Below are positions 26,831 through 35,978 of a DNA stretch of 64,000 nt, piece after piece. The translations under genes and the position numbers were made by a program. How positions within the stretch are numbered: position 1 is the first letter of the stretch; each line of letters opens with the position of its first letter. The DNA comes from Acetobacter malorum (GTDB lineage: Bacteria > Pseudomonadota > Alphaproteobacteria > Acetobacterales > Acetobacteraceae): contig NZ_LHZC01000051.1 in the NCBI RefSeq assembly GCF_001580615.1, positions 79,913 through 143,912 on the forward strand. Direction: 5' to 3'. The notes under the pieces are model-generated. The model was given only the letters and a program-made list of their open reading frames with translations. It was not told where the DNA came from and did not search any database.

Positions 26831-27775
26831 ATGAGTGACCATCCAGTTCTGACCGGCCTTCCTGATGAGATGAGCGAGCAGGCCGCTACAGCGTTCAACA
26901 CCCTGCGGGGCGGTCCGGACTGGCAGATTTCCCCCCACGTTGCCGTGCCAGCCCTGAGCAAGGCAGCACTTTTCATTCTGGTTAAAGACGAAGCCGATAT
27001 GATCGGCCAGAATTTACGCCACCATTACCAGTTGGGTTTCCGCCGCTTTTTTATTCTCGATAATAACAGCACAGATGGCACAACAGACATCATCATGCAG
27101 TTCCGGCAAGATCACCCGGATGCAGGTGTCTTCTGCGCGCTTGATTATCAGGTTGCCTATTATCAGGCATCCAAGATGAAGGCGCTGGAGCAGTTCATGC
27201 TGCTCTACCTTGAACATGACGAGATACCTGTTGAATGGGTATTTTTTGTCGATGCAGACGAATTAATAACCTGCTGCACCCGGAATGCAGACCAGAGCGC
27301 TGAAACATTCAACGCCATGCTGGAAGACCCTGCTGTGTCCATGCTGGTTTTCCATTGGGCTCAGGCTGCGCTTGTCTCTCCAGAGGGGTACCCTGTTCCG
27401 TTCGGCCCGACATTAAATGATACGCCGATTGCTGTTTGGCCGACCATGAAAGTGCGCGTCACCAAAGTAGCCTACCGGTTACGGCAAGGGTTAAGTCCTG
27501 TTACAGGCAATCACTTTGTGGAACAGTTCAACCAGCCTCCCTCTGCAATCCGCATCATGGTTGAAGCTGGCTTTTGTATCCTGCATTTCCCTATGCGGTC
27601 CCAAGAGCAGGTAAAGAAAAAAATTCTGAATGGCTTTAACGCTTTACAAGCCAGCAAACAGCCTGATTACGTTGGAGAACACTGGCGCACCTACTACTCC
27701 TGGTACAAGCAAGGCGGAGAGAATGTCTTAATGGGCCTTCTCCGTGATCATATCCGATCCTGCATCCGCCCTTGA
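26831..27775 (+). CDS. Glycosyltransferase family 2/92-type protein
   Basis: A 314-residue protein with a GT-A fold. Near the start of the catalytic part is ALFILVKDEADMIGQNLRHH, followed by RRFFILDNNSTDGTTD and the metal-binding FFVDADEL; later HFPMRSQEQVKKKI is a conserved C-terminal segment. This pattern is that of the Glyco_tranf_2_4/GT92-like group, often involved in surface glycan or glycoprotein decoration. It starts 29 bp after the SCO-like gene with an AAGAAAGAC site. The product is unknown. Confidence 0.78.
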   Translation: MSDHPVLTGLPDEMSEQAATAFNTLRGGPDWQISPHVAVPALSKAALFILVKDEADMIGQNLRHHYQLGFRRFFILDNNSTDGTTDIIMQFRQDHPDAGVFCALDYQVAYYQASKMKALEQFMLLYLEHDEIPVEWVFFVDADELITCCTRNADQSAETFNAMLEDPAVSMLVFHWAQAALVSPEGYPVPFGPTLNDTPIAVWPTMKVRVTKVAYRLRQGLSPVTGNHFVEQFNQPPSAIRIMVEAGFCILHFPMRSQEQVKKKILNGFNALQASKQPDYVGEHWRTYYSWYKQGGENVLMGLLRDHIRSCIRP

Positions 27776-27787
27776 AATAGAGACAGC

Positions 27788-28921
27788 ATGCCACAGTCCC
27801 TTTCCATCTTATCTGACCTTGTAAGCCGTTTTTCCAGCCGGGCAGCCGCTTATGACCAATCGGGCGAGATTGCACTGGATAATCTGGCAGACTTACACAA
27901 AGCCGGGCTACTGGCATTAACGGTTTCCTCCCGGTATGGCGGCGGTGGAAAAGGGCTACGGGACGTGCTGCCCCTTATCGGCACACTGGCGCAGGGAGAC
28001 CCGTCCACCACCCTTATTCTGGCCATGCAGTGCCTGCACCATGCCAGCATTGCGGCAGACCCGCACTGGCCGGAAGACGTGCGCCGCATAGTCTCAGAAG
28101 CTGCTGTGCAGGACGGCGCTCTTCTGAATGCCCTGCGGGTGGAGCCGGACCTCGGAACTCCCTCGCGCGGCGGGATTCCTGCCACACGCGTCAGCCAGAA
28201 AGACGGGCAGTGGGTGCTGAATGGGTGCAAGATTTATTCCACAGGCTCCACGGCTCTGCGCTGGGGCATTGTATGGGCCGCGACCGATGAGGAAACACCG
28301 CGCACAGGCCATGTTCTGGTGCCGCTGGATACACCGGGAGTGCGCATAGAGCGCACATGGGACCAGCTCGGTATGCGGGCAACGGGGAGCCACACCATTC
28401 ATTTTGAGAATGTGGTCCTGCCGGAAGCCTTTCTTGTCGATTTACGAAAACCAGAAGACTGGCGTGGTGCCGGGCAGGACCTGACGCTCTGGCATGCGCT
28501 GCTGATTGCCGCCTTGTATGATGGTGTCGCGCGGTCTGCGCGGGACTGGCTTGTTACCTTCCTGCATGCCCGTGTGCCTGCCAATCTGGGTAAACCTCTT
28601 TCCTCCCTGCCCCGTTTTCAGATTGTAATGGGTGAGATTGAAGCCTTGCTGCTGACCAACAGGGCAATGCTGGCGGATGCGCTGGCACGGTATGATCTGG
28701 GGCAATGCAGCGTGACAGACGCTAATCTGATTAAACATGTGGTGACAGACAACGCCATTCGCAGCGTGGAAACAGGCGTGGCGGCGATTGGCAACCCGGC
28801 TCTTAGCCGCTCCAATCCGCTGGAGCGGCACTTACGCGACGTTTTGTGCGCACGCATTCACACACCACAGGCAGATACCGCCCTGAGTGCTGCCGGGCGT
28901 GCTGCTTTAGGTGACGTGTAG
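27788..28921 (+). CDS. Acyl-CoA dehydrogenase-superfamily flavoprotein (DszC/SfnB-like possible)
   Basis: A 377-residue acyl-CoA dehydrogenase-fold protein: N-terminal helical domain (LADLHKAGLLALTVSSRYGG), beta domain (GCKIYSTGSTALRWGIVWA, WDQLGMRATGSHTIHFENV) and C-terminal helical domain ending NPLERHLRDVLCARIHTPQADTALS in segments. The C-terminal R-x-x-RD..H pattern resembles flavin monooxygenase-like members (DszC, SfnB) more than fatty-acid dehydrogenases, and I do not see the usual catalytic glutamate. It lies just upstream of a peptide-type ABC importer, an arrangement seen with uptake of sulfur or amide compounds. The substrate is open. Confidence 0.78.
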   Translation: MPQSLSILSDLVSRFSSRAAAYDQSGEIALDNLADLHKAGLLALTVSSRYGGGGKGLRDVLPLIGTLAQGDPSTTLILAMQCLHHASIAADPHWPEDVRRIVSEAAVQDGALLNALRVEPDLGTPSRGGIPATRVSQKDGQWVLNGCKIYSTGSTALRWGIVWAATDEETPRTGHVLVPLDTPGVRIERTWDQLGMRATGSHTIHFENVVLPEAFLVDLRKPEDWRGAGQDLTLWHALLIAALYDGVARSARDWLVTFLHARVPANLGKPLSSLPRFQIVMGEIEALLLTNRAMLADALARYDLGQCSVTDANLIKHVVTDNAIRSVETGVAAIGNPALSRSNPLERHLRDVLCARIHTPQADTALSAAGRAALGDV

Positions 28922-29058
28922 GGACAAAGACCTCTTCGCTTTATCGGCAATTTTTCAAATTCCAAGCATAACTGTTTTTCTTCTCAATCTTAAAAGCAGT
29001 TTTATCATGGTATGCGGTTTCTGCATTGCCGGGCACGGAGCGCCCTTTTAAGGTCTCT

Positions 29059-29073
29059 CCCCAGTGCGTGGGG
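29059..29073 (+). promoter_or_regulatory. Hairpin covering the ribosome-binding region of the binding-protein gene
   Basis: CCCCA-GTGCG-TGGGG (29059-29073) is a perfect 5-bp stem ending 8 bases before ATG 29082. The GGGGTG that could act as ribosome site is in the 3' arm, so folding might limit translation. This may be chance. Confidence 0.25.
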
Positions 29074-29081
29074 TGTGAAAC

Positions 29082-30806
29082 ATGGTGCAGAAGCGGTTTT
29101 TTGCTATGGGGTGTGTGCTGGCTGCTCTGTGCGCAGCTTCTGGTTCGCCCTCATTTGCGCAAGCCGAACTCACCACAGCGCCGACGCCACGCCCTGCTCC
29201 CATATCCTCTGACTCTCACAAAGGCGGCACCCTCCGGCTGGCTGCGCAAAATTCAGGGGGCACGCTGGACCCGCAGGTCTCTTATATTTCTCTTATCAAG
29301 CAACTCGAAACGCCCGTTTATGACGGGCTTCTAGCTTTCCCCAAATTTGCAGGCTCCGCAGCACAACCTGTTATCGCCAATCTGGCAGAAGTTGTTCCAC
29401 AGCCAGAAGATGGAGGACGAACCTATCGGTTTACGCTTCGTCCCAATCTGCATTTTTCCAATGGGCAGGTTGTGCGTGTGGAGGATGTTGCCGCGTCTTT
29501 CCGCCGTCTCTTCAAAGTCGGCAGCCCGACTGCCGGACCGTATTACAGTCATATCGTGGGGGCAGACGCCTGCCTGCACGACCCGGCCCGTTGCACACTA
29601 GCTGGCGGCATAGAGACTGATCCGACCACCCGCACCATCACCTTCCATCTGACGCAACCGGACGCCGAATTTCTGGACCGTCTGGCTTGGTTTCATGCCG
29701 CCATTCTCCCAGCCAGCACACCGCCGCATGATACCGGGAACACGGCCCCTCCGGGCACCGGACCGTATCGGGTGACACGCTATGATCCTGCCACCGGCAT
29801 GGTGCTGGAACGCAACCCGTATTTCCGGGAATGGGCGCATGACGCACAACCCGCCGGGTATGTGGATTCCATACAGGTCACGTTCGGGCTGGACCCGGAA
29901 GGCGAAGTAACCGCCATTGAAAATGGCCAGTATGACTGGATGTATGAAGATGTGCCGCTGGACCGGCTGGGCGAAGTCGGTAGCCGCTATGCCGGACAAG
30001 TGCAGATTTATACGCTACTGCTCTACTATTACGCCGCCCTGAATGTGCGGATGCCGCCCTTCAATTCCCTCAAGGCCCGGCAGGCGCTGAGCTATGCCAT
30101 CAACCGGCATGCCATGGTGATCTACCATGGGGGCGCTGCCGTTGCGACGCCCCTCTGCCAGCTTCTGCCGCAGGGTGCGCCGGGTTATGAGCCGAGCTGC
30201 GCTTACACTAAGGGAGCCTCACCTGCGCATCCACTCCCACAGTGGCAGGCACCAGACCTTGAGGAAGCCCGCAAACTGGTGCGGGAAAGTGGCACGGCGG
30301 GGCAGAAAGTCACGATTATTGCCCCACTGGAAGGGCGTTATGCGGCCATGGCCATGGAACTACGCAGCACTCTGGCCAGTCTGGGCTATGACACCTCTGT
30401 GCGCAGCATGACGCAAACGGTGCAATTCCCTTACGTGCAGAACAGTGACAACCATGTGCAAATTGCCCTGACAGGATGGAATGCCGATTACCCCTCCGCC
30501 TCCACGTTCCTGCAAACCCTGTTTACGTGCGCCAGTTTCCGCCCGCATTCCGACAATTCCCCCAACATGTCGGCTTTTTGTAACCCGGACATAGATGCGC
30601 TGATGAACAAGGCTTCCGCCGCTGCCCTGACCAGCCCGGCAGAGAGCAGGCAGCGCTGGGCGGAGGTGGACCGCGCCCTGATGGCGCAGGCTCCCGCCGT
30701 GCCACTGGTGCAGATCAAACGCGTCAGCCTGTTGTCAAAACGCACGCGTAACGCCATCGTAACACTTAATGATGAAATCCTGCTCTCCCAGCTTCAGGTC
30801 CGATGA
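29082..30806 (+). CDS. ABC transporter substrate-binding protein, SBP_bac_5 (peptide) family
   Basis: A 574-residue periplasmic binding protein with a signal peptide (MVQKRFFAMGCVLAALCAASGSPSFAQ, shown here in part as RFFAMGCVLAALC). Family 5 signatures are visible: GGTLRLAAQNSGGTLDPQ, EVVPQPEDGGRTYRFTLRPN, FSNGQVVRVEDVAASFRRL, GTGPYRVTRYDP and AINRHAMVIYHGG. Such proteins bind di- or oligopeptides, glutathione, nickel chelates or other amphipathic compounds. Its stop overlaps the next gene by 4 bases, so it belongs to the importer operon that follows. Confidence 0.9.
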   Translation: MVQKRFFAMGCVLAALCAASGSPSFAQAELTTAPTPRPAPISSDSHKGGTLRLAAQNSGGTLDPQVSYISLIKQLETPVYDGLLAFPKFAGSAAQPVIANLAEVVPQPEDGGRTYRFTLRPNLHFSNGQVVRVEDVAASFRRLFKVGSPTAGPYYSHIVGADACLHDPARCTLAGGIETDPTTRTITFHLTQPDAEFLDRLAWFHAAILPASTPPHDTGNTAPPGTGPYRVTRYDPATGMVLERNPYFREWAHDAQPAGYVDSIQVTFGLDPEGEVTAIENGQYDWMYEDVPLDRLGEVGSRYAGQVQIYTLLLYYYAALNVRMPPFNSLKARQALSYAINRHAMVIYHGGAAVATPLCQLLPQGAPGYEPSCAYTKGASPAHPLPQWQAPDLEEARKLVRESGTAGQKVTIIAPLEGRYAAMAMELRSTLASLGYDTSVRSMTQTVQFPYVQNSDNHVQIALTGWNADYPSASTFLQTLFTCASFRPHSDNSPNMSAFCNPDIDALMNKASAAALTSPAESRQRWAEVDRALMAQAPAVPLVQIKRVSLLSKRTRNAIVTLNDEILLSQLQVR

Positions 30807-31804
30807 CAGCTGAAGCGCCTCCCCCACCCGGCCCCTGGCGGCAGGCCATGCGTGGCCTTGCACGCAACCGCGCGTCCATGGCGGCCCTTGCCGTTCTGGT
30901 GCTCATCACCCTGAGTTGCGTGCTGGCTCCACTGTATGCGCGGGATATTGCCCGGACTGACCCGTTCACCTCCAACGTCGCAGGCAGCATCATGCTGGAC
31001 GGGCACGAGGTGGACATCATGCAGCCAAATGATAATCCGCTGCATCTGGGCCTCAGCCCCATCGGGCCGACCGGCCATGCGGCCTATCTTCTGGGTGCTG
31101 ACAGTCAGGGGCGCGATGTCGCGGCCCGTATGTTGTATGGCGGCCGGAATTCCCTGCTGATTTCTTCCTGTGCCGCCGTGCTGTGCCTGATACTGGCCGC
31201 GGCTGCCGGTATTGCCGCAGGCTTTTTTGGCGGGCTGGTGGATGCCGTCCTCTCCCGCCTGATGGATATTATGTGGGCCGTTCCGGTCTATCTGTTTGCG
31301 ATCTCGCTCTCCATTGTCACAGTCAGTCAGGGGTTAAAGCTGGGGCCGTTTGTCGTGGAAGCAGATAGTCTGCTGATCCCTATTGTCATTATTGCACTGG
31401 TCTATGTGCCGTATGCTGCCCGGCCCATCCGCGGACGGGTGCTGGCCTTACGGCAGGCAGAGTTTGTCACCGCAGCCCGATGCCTTGGCGTGCCGCGCTG
31501 GCGAATTGTGCTGTTTGATATTCTGCCGAACGTGACCACCACGCTCGTCGTGCTTGGGCCGTTGCTCATGGCGCTCTCCCTGCTGGCAGAAAGCGCGCTC
31601 TCCTTCCTCTCCATCGGTGTGCAGGCGCCGGCAGCATCATGGGGCACCATTATTCAGGATGGCGAGGGGCTGATTTATACCCGCCCGATGGTCGCCATTG
31701 CGCCCGGCCTCGCCATTGTGCTGGTGGTGCTGGCGCTGAACATTCTGGGCGACGGCCTGCGGGATGCGCTGGATGTGCGCGATGCCGCTCGGCGGTCTTC
31801 ATGA
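30803..31804 (+). CDS. Peptide-type ABC transporter permease (DppC/OppC family)
   Basis: A 333-residue inner-membrane permease. OppC_N-type beginning (RGLARNRASMAALAVLVLITL), the entry GADSQGRDVAARMLYGGRNSL, and the cytoplasmic EAA loop (AARCLGVPRWRIVLFDILPN) identify the DppC type with about six membrane spans. There is an extended periplasmic insertion between the first span and GADSQGRD (about residues 50-90). It starts within the stop of the binding-protein gene. It precedes the DppB-type gene, the reverse of the usual order. Confidence 0.9.
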   Translation: MTAEAPPPPGPWRQAMRGLARNRASMAALAVLVLITLSCVLAPLYARDIARTDPFTSNVAGSIMLDGHEVDIMQPNDNPLHLGLSPIGPTGHAAYLLGADSQGRDVAARMLYGGRNSLLISSCAAVLCLILAAAAGIAAGFFGGLVDAVLSRLMDIMWAVPVYLFAISLSIVTVSQGLKLGPFVVEADSLLIPIVIIALVYVPYAARPIRGRVLALRQAEFVTAARCLGVPRWRIVLFDILPNVTTTLVVLGPLLMALSLLAESALSFLSIGVQAPAASWGTIIQDGEGLIYTRPMVAIAPGLAIVLVVLALNILGDGLRDALDVRDAARRSS

Positions 31805-31817
31805 GGAGGGCTGACGC

Positions 31818-32792
31818 ATGATGATGGCACTCCTCCGTCGGCTCGGGCAGACCGTGTTCGTTCTGTTCGGGATTTCAGCGCTCGTGTTTCTGGTGTTTTT
31901 CGCCACACCGGGCGCGGACCCCACAGCCCGTATTGCCGGGCGGAACGCCTCCCCCCAGACCATGGAAAAAGTGCGGCAGGAATACGGGTTCGACCGCCCT
32001 CTGCCTGTGCAATATGCCACCATGATGAAGAAGCTGTTCATCACGCAGGACCTCGCCTCCTATGTGGATCGGGGTGAACTTGTCGTGCCGGAAATTGCCC
32101 GTGCGGCTCCTGTTACGGTTTCTCTGGTGTGTGGGGCGGCTCTTATCTGGGTGGTGCTGTCCATCGCCATGGGCACTATCGCTGCAGCCATGAAAGGGAC
32201 ATGGGTTGATCGTGGGCTGATGATGCTGGGACTGATCGGCATTTCCATGCCGGTTTTCTGGCTGGGGCAGGTTGCCAACCTCATCACGCAAAGCCGGTAT
32301 CATGACACATGGCTGTTCTCATGGGTGCCGGGGCTGGGCTACGTGCCACTGACGGAAAATCCATGGGGGTGGTTCAAGGCGCTGGTCATTCCGTGGATTG
32401 TGCTGGCCGTCATGTTCATCGGCATTTACAGCCGCGTCTTACGGGCGGATCTGGTGGCTCTCTCCGGCGAGGACTTTATGCGCACGGCACGGGCCAAGGG
32501 GCTTTCCCCTACCCGTATTCTGCTGCGCCATGGCCTGCGCACCTCTATGGTGACCTTTGTCTCCCTGTTCGGGCTGGATTTTGCGCAGCTTGTGGGCGGC
32601 GGCGCGTTGCTGACGGAAGTAGTGTTTGGACTGCCCGGTGTGGGGCGGCTGACCTATCAGGCGCTCACCAATCTGGACCTGCCGCTGATTATGGCCACCG
32701 TGATGTATTCCGCTGTGTTTGTGGTGCTAGCTAATGCGGTGGTGGACATCCTTTACCTCTTCCTGGACCCGAGGGTGCGTGATGCCCGCTGA
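31818..32792 (+). CDS. Peptide-type ABC transporter permease (DppB/OppB family)
   Basis: A 324-residue inner-membrane permease. The start RRLGQTVFVLFGISALVFLV, the segment RQEYGFDRPLPVQY and the EAA loop (DFMRTARAKGLSPTRILLRH) followed by GGALLTEVVFGLPGVGRL are typical of DppB. A strong GAGGAGG site precedes ATG 31818, 13 bp after the DppC-type gene. It overlaps the following ATPase gene by 11 bases. Confidence 0.91.
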   Translation: MMMALLRRLGQTVFVLFGISALVFLVFFATPGADPTARIAGRNASPQTMEKVRQEYGFDRPLPVQYATMMKKLFITQDLASYVDRGELVVPEIARAAPVTVSLVCGAALIWVVLSIAMGTIAAAMKGTWVDRGLMMLGLIGISMPVFWLGQVANLITQSRYHDTWLFSWVPGLGYVPLTENPWGWFKALVIPWIVLAVMFIGIYSRVLRADLVALSGEDFMRTARAKGLSPTRILLRHGLRTSMVTFVSLFGLDFAQLVGGGALLTEVVFGLPGVGRLTYQALTNLDLPLIMATVMYSAVFVVLANAVVDILYLFLDPRVRDAR

Positions 32793-33966
32793 GACCGCCC
32801 CTCCGATGGCTGCCCCCTTGCTGGATGTGCGGGACCTGTGCGTCAGCTTTCCCTCCCGTGGGCGCATGATCCCGATTGTGGAACATGTGTCCTTCACGCT
32901 GGGTGAGCGGGATATTCTGGGGCTGGTGGGAGAATCCGGCTCTGGCAAATCCGTCACCGCCATGGCGCTGATGGGGTTGATTGACAGCCCGGGTGTGCAG
33001 ATTACCGGCTCAGCCCTGTTCCGGGGGCAGGAACTGGTCGGGCTGCCACAAAAGCAACTCCGTCGCCTGCGCGGGCGCGAGATTGCCATGATCTTTCAGG
33101 ACCCGATGACGGCCTTTACGCCGGTTTACACCATCGGCTGGCAGATTGATGAGCAGATCCGCGCGCATGAGCGACTCTCCCGCAAGCAGGCCCGTGCCCG
33201 CACGGTCGAACTACTGGCAGAAATGGGCGTGCCAGACCCGGCCCGCACGGCAGACCGCTACCCGCATCAGCTTTCCGGGGGGCTGCGGCAACGCGCCATG
33301 ATTGCGATGGCGCTTTCCTGCAACCCGTCCCTGCTGATTGCCGATGAACCCACGACAGCGCTGGACGTAACCGTGCAGGCCCAAATTCTGGAGCTGATCC
33401 GCTCCCTGCGCAGCACCTACGGCTCCTCCGTGCTGCTGATTACGCATGACATGGGCGTTGTGGCCGAAACCTGTGATACGACACTCGTGCTATATTCAGG
33501 CAGGGTGGCGGAAACCGGCCCGACAGATGCCCTGTTTGCCCACCCCGGCCACCCTTATACGGCTGCTCTTCTGGCCTCCATCCCGCCGCTGGATGGTCCA
33601 CGCCCGCACCGCCTGCCTGCCATTGCCGGAGCCCCCCCACCCCCGCTGGAGCGCCCGGCGGGCTGCGCCTTCGCACCACGCTGCGCCTATGTGCATGACA
33701 CGTGCTTGCCCGCTCCACCTCCGCCACTGGTGCCGACGGGGTATCATCCTCTGACTGCTCAACCGGACGAAGCAAGCGCCCATACCTCGGCTGCTGGCAC
33801 ATCGCCCCCCCCTGTCCAGTTTGCCGCCTGCGTTCTTCCGGCAGAAGGCACACCCTTGCCGGCCCGGCTAACGCACAGTGAGCTTTCCACAAAGCCTAAC
33901 TTTGACACTCCGGATCAGGCCCTCCCGCCCCCAACTTCATTCTCTTCCGGGGAGGCACATCAGTGA
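32782..33966 (+). CDS. Peptide-type ABC transporter ATP-binding protein (DppD/OppD family)
   Basis: A 394-residue ATPase. Walker A GESGSGKS, signature [15 protein letters not shown], Walker [13 protein letters not shown] and the H-loop LLITHDMGV are intact. An oligopeptide-transporter C-terminal motif with cysteines follows ([15 protein letters not shown]). An unusual Pro/Ser-rich tail of roughly 80 residues (including [12 protein letters not shown]) extends past it. ATG 32782 ([23 protein letters not shown], partly shown) gives the family start; the upstream frame overlaps the permease. It powers import together with the next ATPase. Confidence 0.9.
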   Translation: MPAETAPPMAAPLLDVRDLCVSFPSRGRMIPIVEHVSFTLGERDILGLVGESGSGKSVTAMALMGLIDSPGVQITGSALFRGQELVGLPQKQLRRLRGREIAMIFQDPMTAFTPVYTIGWQIDEQIRAHERLSRKQARARTVELLAEMGVPDPARTADRYPHQLSGGLRQRAMIAMALSCNPSLLIADEPTTALDVTVQAQILELIRSLRSTYGSSVLLITHDMGVVAETCDTTLVLYSGRVAETGPTDALFAHPGHPYTAALLASIPPLDGPRPHRLPAIAGAPPPPLERPAGCAFAPRCAYVHDTCLPAPPPPLVPTGYHPLTAQPDEASAHTSAAGTSPPPVQFAACVLPAEGTPLPARLTHSELSTKPNFDTPDQALPPPTSFSSGEAHQ

Positions 33967-35030
33967 CCAGTTCAGTACCCCCCGCCCCCACCGCCACAAG
34001 CACGCATGCCAGTGCCAGTGCCAGTGCCAGTGCCAGTGCCAGTGCCAGTGCCAGTGCCAGTGCCAGACCGCTGCTGGAAGTGCGAGACGTGCGCAAGACT
34101 TATCATCTGCCGCGCGGGCAAACCCTGAAGGCGGTTGATGGGATTTCGCTCTCTGTCATGCCGGGAGAAGTGCTGGGGCTGGTTGGAGAATCCGGCTGCG
34201 GCAAGTCCACGCTGGGCCGGTGCCTGCTTCGGCTGATGGATGTTTCTTCCGGGGAGATTCTGTTTGAGGGGCAGGATATCACCCATCTGAAAGAACGCGC
34301 CCTCCGCCCCTTACGGCAGCGGATGCAGATGGTGTTTCAGGACTCTTATGCCTCGCTCAATCCGCGCCGTCGCATTGGGGACTTGCTGGCCGAGCCACTC
34401 AAGGTTCATCCCGGCCCAGACGGGCGCAAGCGGGCTCGCGCGACCATCATCAACCGCCTGCATGAACTGATGGATCTGGTCAGTCTCCCTGTTGGAGCAC
34501 TGGACCGTTATGCGCACGAATTTTCCGGCGGCCAGAGGCAACGTATCAATATCGCCCGCGCTTTGGCCCTCTCTCCTCGGCTGGTGGTGGCGGATGAGCC
34601 CGTGTCCGCGCTGGATGTTTCCGTGCAGGCGCAGATTGTTAATCTGTTTGCCGACCTTCAGGCCCGGCTGGGGCTGACGTACGTGTTTGTTGCGCATGAT
34701 CTGGCCGTAGTGCGGCAGATTTCCACCCGCGTGGCCGTCATGTATCTCGGCGCTGTGGTGGAACTGGGCGAGACAGATGCCGTGCTGCACCGCCCCGCGC
34801 ACCCGTATTCTGCAGCACTGACGGCTGCCGTGCCCCGCCCTATGGTGGGTGCTGTCCGCGCGGCGCCACTGGGCGGCGACATTCCCAGCCCGGTGGCACG
34901 CCCCGCAGGCTGCCGCTTTCATACGCGCTGCCCGTTTGTGCAGGACCGCTGCCGAACAGAAGAACCAGTCCTGCGCAAGATCGGACCGAGCCATTCTGTC
35001 GCGTGTCATTTTCCACTGGCAGAAGGCTGA
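33963..35030 (+). CDS. Peptide-type ABC transporter ATP-binding protein (DppF/OppF family) with Ala-Ser repeat
   Basis: A 355-residue ATPase starting at GTG 33963, which overlaps the DppD stop. Walker A GESGCGKS, signature FSGGQRQRINIARAL, Walker B LVVADEPVSALD, H-loop FVAHDLAVV, and the C-terminal cysteine motif (GCRFHTRCPFVQDRC) are all present. Between the start and the conserved PLLEVRDVRKTYH lies an N-terminal extension consisting largely of (Ala-Ser)9, encoded by a perfect 6-base tandem repeat. It is the last gene of the importer operon. Confidence 0.9.
   Translation: MTSSVPPAPTATSTHASASASASASASASASASARPLLEVRDVRKTYHLPRGQTLKAVDGISLSVMPGEVLGLVGESGCGKSTLGRCLLRLMDVSSGEILFEGQDITHLKERALRPLRQRMQMVFQDSYASLNPRRRIGDLLAEPLKVHPGPDGRKRARATIINRLHELMDLVSLPVGALDRYAHEFSGGQRQRINIARALALSPRLVVADEPVSALDVSVQAQIVNLFADLQARLGLTYVFVAHDLAVVRQISTRVAVMYLGAVVELGETDAVLHRPAHPYSAALTAAVPRPMVGAVRAAPLGGDIPSPVARPAGCRFHTRCPFVQDRCRTEEPVLRKIGPSHSVACHFPLAEG
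34008..34066 (+). repeat. (GCCAGT)9 hexanucleotide tandem repeat
   Basis: Nine perfect GCCAGT units run from 34008 to 34061, followed by a partial GCCAG. They encode (Ala-Ser)9 in the N-terminal extension of the DppF-type ATPase. Because the unit is 6 bases, copy-number change alters linker length without breaking the frame. Confidence 0.95.
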
Positions 35031-35049
35031 GCGGCCCAGTATGCAGAAA

Positions 35050-35069
35050 AGCCCTCATCTTGCAGGGCT
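35050..35069 (+). terminator. Hairpin after the ABC importer operon
   Basis: AGCCCT (35050-35055) and AGGGCT (35064-35069) form a 6-bp stem with an 8-base loop, 20 bases after the DppF-type stop and before the acyltransferase gene. No T-run follows, so termination would be weak. Confidence 0.3.
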
Positions 35070-35099
35070 ATCACTCTGACGGATAAAGCCTGAGCCCGC

Positions 35100-35867
35100 A
35101 TGTTCCGCCTCTCTGCTTTAAGCGCCTGTGTGCGTTTTTATGCCTCCCTGCTGGGAATTGCCGTTATTTTTCTGGCACTGGATGCCGGGGCTTTTGTCCT
35201 GCGAAGCCTGCTGCCAGAAGGGCCTCGGCGGCGGAGACTGGGCCGTTTCTGGCTCTATCATGTTGCTCGTTTTTCCGTGCGTTTTCTTCACATCATGGGC
35301 ATTCTGGAGTGTGACCTGCGTGACCTTGCTGCCATCCGGCAGGAAACCGGGCTGGTACTGGTTGCCAACCATCCCTCCCGTCTGGACAGCCTGATTCTGG
35401 CCGCGGCCCTGCCCCGGCTGGTCTGTGTGACAAAAGCGTCCATCTGGGAACGCCCTTCGCTGGGTAGCACCCTCCGCACGGCAGGCTATATCCGGCATGA
35501 TAGTTTGTTAAAGCTCATTGGCCCCGCCACAGACAGCCTGAAAGAAGGCTGCCAGCTTCTGCTCTTTCCCGAAGGTACACGCTCCCGTGCCGGCGCAGAG
35601 CCGGGAGCGTTTCAGCCGGGCTTTGCCGCCATTGCGCAACGCACCCGCTCCGCTGTGCAACCCATCCTGATTGAAACGAACTCCCCCTACCTGTCTCAGG
35701 GCTGGCCCTTCCTGCGGCGGCCTCCACTCCCCATGCGCTACAGGATCCATCTTGCCCCACGCTTCCCCGCTCCTGCCCGTGACGAAGCCAGTGGACGCGC
35801 TCTGGTGGAAACAACAGAAACACTGCTGAAACAGGGGCTAACGCAAACAACGTTACGAGATACGTGA
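35100..35867 (+). CDS. 1-acyl-glycerol-3-phosphate acyltransferase-type protein (PlsC family)
   Basis: A 255-residue membrane-associated acyltransferase. A hydrophobic N-terminus (about 8-36) precedes the catalytic HX4D motif in VANHPSRLDSL (H91, D96) and the substrate motif LLFPEGTRSR (near 160). The family transfers an acyl chain to lysophosphatidic acid or a related acceptor in the inner membrane; ornithine-lipid or other lysolipid acylation is an alternative. It lies about 70 bp after the importer operon and could be its distal member or independent. Confidence 0.83.
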   Translation: MFRLSALSACVRFYASLLGIAVIFLALDAGAFVLRSLLPEGPRRRRLGRFWLYHVARFSVRFLHIMGILECDLRDLAAIRQETGLVLVANHPSRLDSLILAAALPRLVCVTKASIWERPSLGSTLRTAGYIRHDSLLKLIGPATDSLKEGCQLLLFPEGTRSRAGAEPGAFQPGFAAIAQRTRSAVQPILIETNSPYLSQGWPFLRRPPLPMRYRIHLAPRFPAPARDEASGRALVETTETLLKQGLTQTTLRDT

Positions 35868-35978
35868 CGACTTGCAGATCGAAAATCAGAGCACAGAAGC
35901 AGAAAATTTTACCAAAATACCATTCTGCTTTATGAAAGTGGACCCTGATAGCCTATTTTTCTTTCTGGATATTTCGTG

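Noticed and set aside
34008..34066. Tandem repeat considered as a CRISPR-like array
   Set aside because: Units are 6 bases with no spacers and are inside a coding region.
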